A stretch of 64,000 bases of DNA, from contig CM063294.1 in NCBI GenBank assembly GCA_032173965.1, forward strand, positions 6,990,452 through 7,054,451, read 5' to 3'. Both the position numbers and the translations under genes were made by a program. Numbering within the stretch: the first letter of the stretch is position 1; every line of letters begins with the position of its first letter. Below the pieces are notes generated by a model. That model searched no databases. It saw nothing but the letters and a program-made list of their open reading frames with translations, and was not told the DNA's origin. The stretch comes from Sitta carolinensis (Eukaryota > Chordata > Aves > Passeriformes > Sittidae). This document shows positions 61,000-64,000 of the stretch, in pieces.

Positions 61000-63900
61000 C
61001 AAATGCAACTGTGGTTCAACTTTGAAACTTTTGCCATATGGATTTCCCTGTTATGTAATTTATCCTAGGCTGAAGAAGCTCAGTTATTACAATTTCTCAC
61101 ATGAAGCAATTTTTTTTAATGAACTGGGAAAGATAAAGAGCTGAAGGAGATTTAGTGCTGTTTATTTTATATTCTTTGAGAGCCACAGGATTATGTGCTA
61201 GCTTGCAAATGGACTGTGAGTTTATTTTCCCTCAAGAACAAAAATGTCCCTGGAACACTGCAAGGAAAATGGATTTCAAGACTCAGATCTAAATTTAGAA
61301 CTTTCATTAATAATCAGCTTCTGTGAGAATCAGTATTTTATAATGATTGCTCATCATGAACTGCTTTCTAACCTGTTTCCATTTTGAAGATGTGTTTCTC
61401 TTTAAAGCTTTGGGAGCCATAATGATCTTAGGAAAACTGGATTGTTGTCTTTGCCCTGTTGTAGGATGAGGATGACATCAAAAAGTGTTGCTAATATAAT
61501 CTGTAACTAAACAAAGCACTGTAATAAAAGAAAGAAAGAACAAGTTTCAAATTTTAATAGACATTACAAATATGTTCAAGCTTAAACATCTTTTTGTGTT
61601 TCACGGAATTTGTCACAGATGGAACTTTAAATGTAAACTAACCCTGTGTAGAGGAAGGATAAAAGAAAGTTGTCAGTATTTGAACTTGAAAGAAATTTGC
61701 AGATAGTATCTGTTATAAGTTTCTGGTTATCTATTCCAGTTTGTTACTTCATTCACTATGATCTGACAAGGGAGAAAAGTAGAAATACATGACGCACATC
61801 AAAAAATAAAAATATTTTTTAAAATAGTAAATTTTGTAGAAAAAAGCCTGAAACCACTTCTTCCTTTTTAGTCATAGAGATGACTAAATTAATGAAAAAA
61901 TTTTAAGTCCTTTAAAGTAGCTCTGAGGCTGAAAGCAATTGTATATAAAAACTTCTGGCATTTGAAGTAGCTGAATTAATACATTTTAATTAACTTAAGA
62001 TAATGCCTGAATATTATCCCAGTGTTGTACAGAAAGGATTGCCAGATAATTTTAAATTGGTACACACCCACTCTGAAGAATGAGGTAAGAATTGTTGTCT
62101 TCAGTTCATAATTTTTGTGAAATTTTATGTCAGAGCTCAGATATGAAATTTTTGTGTCGCCATCTTTATATTTCTCCTCAGTTCCTTTTTTTCTGAGTTG
62201 AAATGTCAAGGTCTAGTTACTCTGCTGTTTTGCAAACATTTAAAGCCAGCATTGTCCCTGAAAGGTGTAATCACAGTATCCTTCCATTCATTTAATCCCC
62301 GTCCCCATGCTGCTTTCTCACTTGTTCTGGCACAAGTGCTTGTATGACCATATGGTGCATCGGATGGTGGAACTGACCTAATGAATTGCTATGGGTTTTA
62401 ACCAGATTTGGTCCAAACCACAGTAGTTTCCAATTCGTTTACTGTTCAGCTGTATAGTCTCCTGTACAGTTACTTGACACCCTGGTCCTCACACTTGTGG
62501 TTTTTCTGTATAATTTTTTCACTTGGGTGACTGGAAATTATAAACATGTCTTAGAAGTCCTAAGACGCTTATTGTTTTGCCATCAGCTCTTTTATTTATT
62601 TCTCCAATGTTCAAAACTTTTTATTTTGTTAAAATGAAAAAACAATTTTTTTTTGTTGACTGAAACCTTGCACTGCACATTTGTGCTGTGTTGACAGAGG
62701 GATGAATCTTTTAAAGAATATTGGTCCTTATTCTATATTCAGTGATATTGGGTATGTAGAGAGGCATCTTTCATTATTCTAAAACATAGATGCTAAAACA
62801 TAAATCCCTCCAGTAATTCTTTACAAAGAAACAGAGAGCAGAGCTACTACTGTGGGTTAGTGTGGTAGACGGAATGCTAGAATAAGGCACTATTAAGAAT
62901 GCTGGTGACATTCAGGTTCTCAAAACAAACTATAGCTTTGAGATTTAGGGAAGAAATCAGGAAATAAGGTCTAGTAGGGACGGTAGACATCTAGGAAGAA
63001 TGAGTAATAATGTCTCCAGTGTTTAGGTACTACTTCCGTATTTTCCATCTGGCATGTTGGGGGGATGAGTGGGTGGGAGTGTGTGTGCATTCTTTAACAT
63101 GTCCAAGTTAAGCTTGGTAGATTCCAAGATTCCCTGTGACAAAAAGAGAAGCTTGTTGAGAGAAGAAATGGAGGGGAACAACCTTTCAGACAGCGAAGAA
63201 ACAGAAATAGCTTCCATGTTCTTACACCACACTGTAAGAATGGGCTTGATTAATAGGGTAAGAAAGAGTGTTTCCAGGTGATTAAAATTTTCTTTGTTGA
63301 GTTTTAGATGATGGTAATTTATCAGAGAGCCCGGGCTGTTTTTTAGTCATTCCATTAACTTTTTTTATTTCTCCCAAAACAAAGGAAGGACATTTGAAGA
63401 AGGAGAGGAGAGAAAGAATGAGTAAAGAGAAAGTAAACATAGATTAATCAAGAGGAAAGATTAAGAGGCAAAAGAACCTCACTGAAAGCAACAGACTTAA
63501 GAGGTTGTAGGTGCTTTTGTTCAAATACAGTCTTTTAAGACACAAGGGACAGAGATTAAAAGGAAAAGTAAACGCAGAAAGGAAATTGAGTTGAAGATAT
63601 GGATTTTAAAAAGGCGTACATGAAGAATGAGTGTTTATCAACCGCAACAATTTAGAGAGTAGCTGAATTTTCTGACATCCTTTGACTACTCAGTCCTGGA
63701 GAACTTTAGTATAAAAACCTTAAATTAAGTTGTTACTTATAGCTTTCACATGGAATTAATGTCACTTCTTTCAATACTGTTATGCAAGATTGTATCAGCA
63801 GAACAAAACATCGCATTTTTGTTTGTTTATCGAAACTATAATATTAAGACATCATTATTTGGGATTAAATATCCACTGCGTGTCCTGGAGGTTAGGTTAT

Positions 63901-64000
63901 TTTTCATCTCTCTTCTTTCTATCGGGGAATTTCTGTTTGTTGCCTAAGACAGTATTTAAGACAACAAAAGATGTGGCTGGGAGGAGGAGGAAGGGTGCAG
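61000..64000. other. AT-rich distal stretch, no confirmed gene
   Basis: No recognised gene or repeat family. Weak exon-like sites occur, for example the acceptor TTTGCCCTGTTGTAG at about 61464, which is followed by a short frame and AATAAA near 61522, and an open frame at about 63093-63234 ending at the donor-like ACACT/GTAAGA. Neither has a recognisable product, and I do not call them genes. Confidence 0.5.

Overview
This window is vertebrate nuclear DNA, most likely from a bird and probably a songbird. It is AT-rich and intron-dominated. It contains several CR1 LINE copies and pieces of LTR retrotransposons of the type abundant in passerine genomes. There is no bacterial-style gene packing, and most long open frames are chance frames or repeat frames.

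The one firmly identified gene is GABRB2, the GABA-A receptor beta-2 subunit, on the + strand. The window holds its last four coding exons: 2178-2315, 3503-3655, 6953-7197 and 24246-24593 (stop codon). Together they encode the end of the ligand-binding domain, M1, M2, M3, the M3-M4 intracellular loop and M4. The upstream exons lie before base 1. The M3-M4 loop sequence separates beta-2 from beta-1 and beta-3. The final intron is 17 kb long and contains a 187-bp pure CCTTC pentamer tract, a 3'-end CR1 copy in reverse orientation, and a 655-bp segment bounded by perfect 16-bp inverted repeats. Intron 3656-6952 holds two CR1 copies, one carrying a run of 27 C and a long A-rich tract.

From the GABRB2 3' UTR (about 24.6-26.1 kb) to about 41 kb I see no convincing gene. 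This stretch holds AT-rich intergenic sequence, a block at 35.1-35.75 kb with the look of conserved non-coding DNA, a CR1-like tail at 37.0 kb and a near full-length LTR at 37.2-37.75 kb.

The distal third (41-62 kb) is the most interesting. It contains exon-like open frames with good splice sites on both strands that I cannot assign to a known gene. On the - strand, blocks at 48.2-48.4 kb and 43.5-43.86 kb have compatible splice phases and are followed by a terminal block at 41.55-41.86 kb that ends in a hydrophobic segment. On the + strand, blocks at 53.5, 54.8, 55.7, 57.9 and 60.4 kb include several with matching phases. They look like an extracellular protein and possibly a distant polycystin-1-like (REJ/GAIN region) gene. 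In mammals the GABRB2-ATP10B interval has no well-known coding gene, so these could be bird-specific or reptile/bird-specific loci, decayed genes or chance. Another CR1 (58.3-59.35 kb) and an ERVL-like LTR fragment (51.3 kb) lie among them. None of these exon calls is certain without transcripts or comparative alignment.
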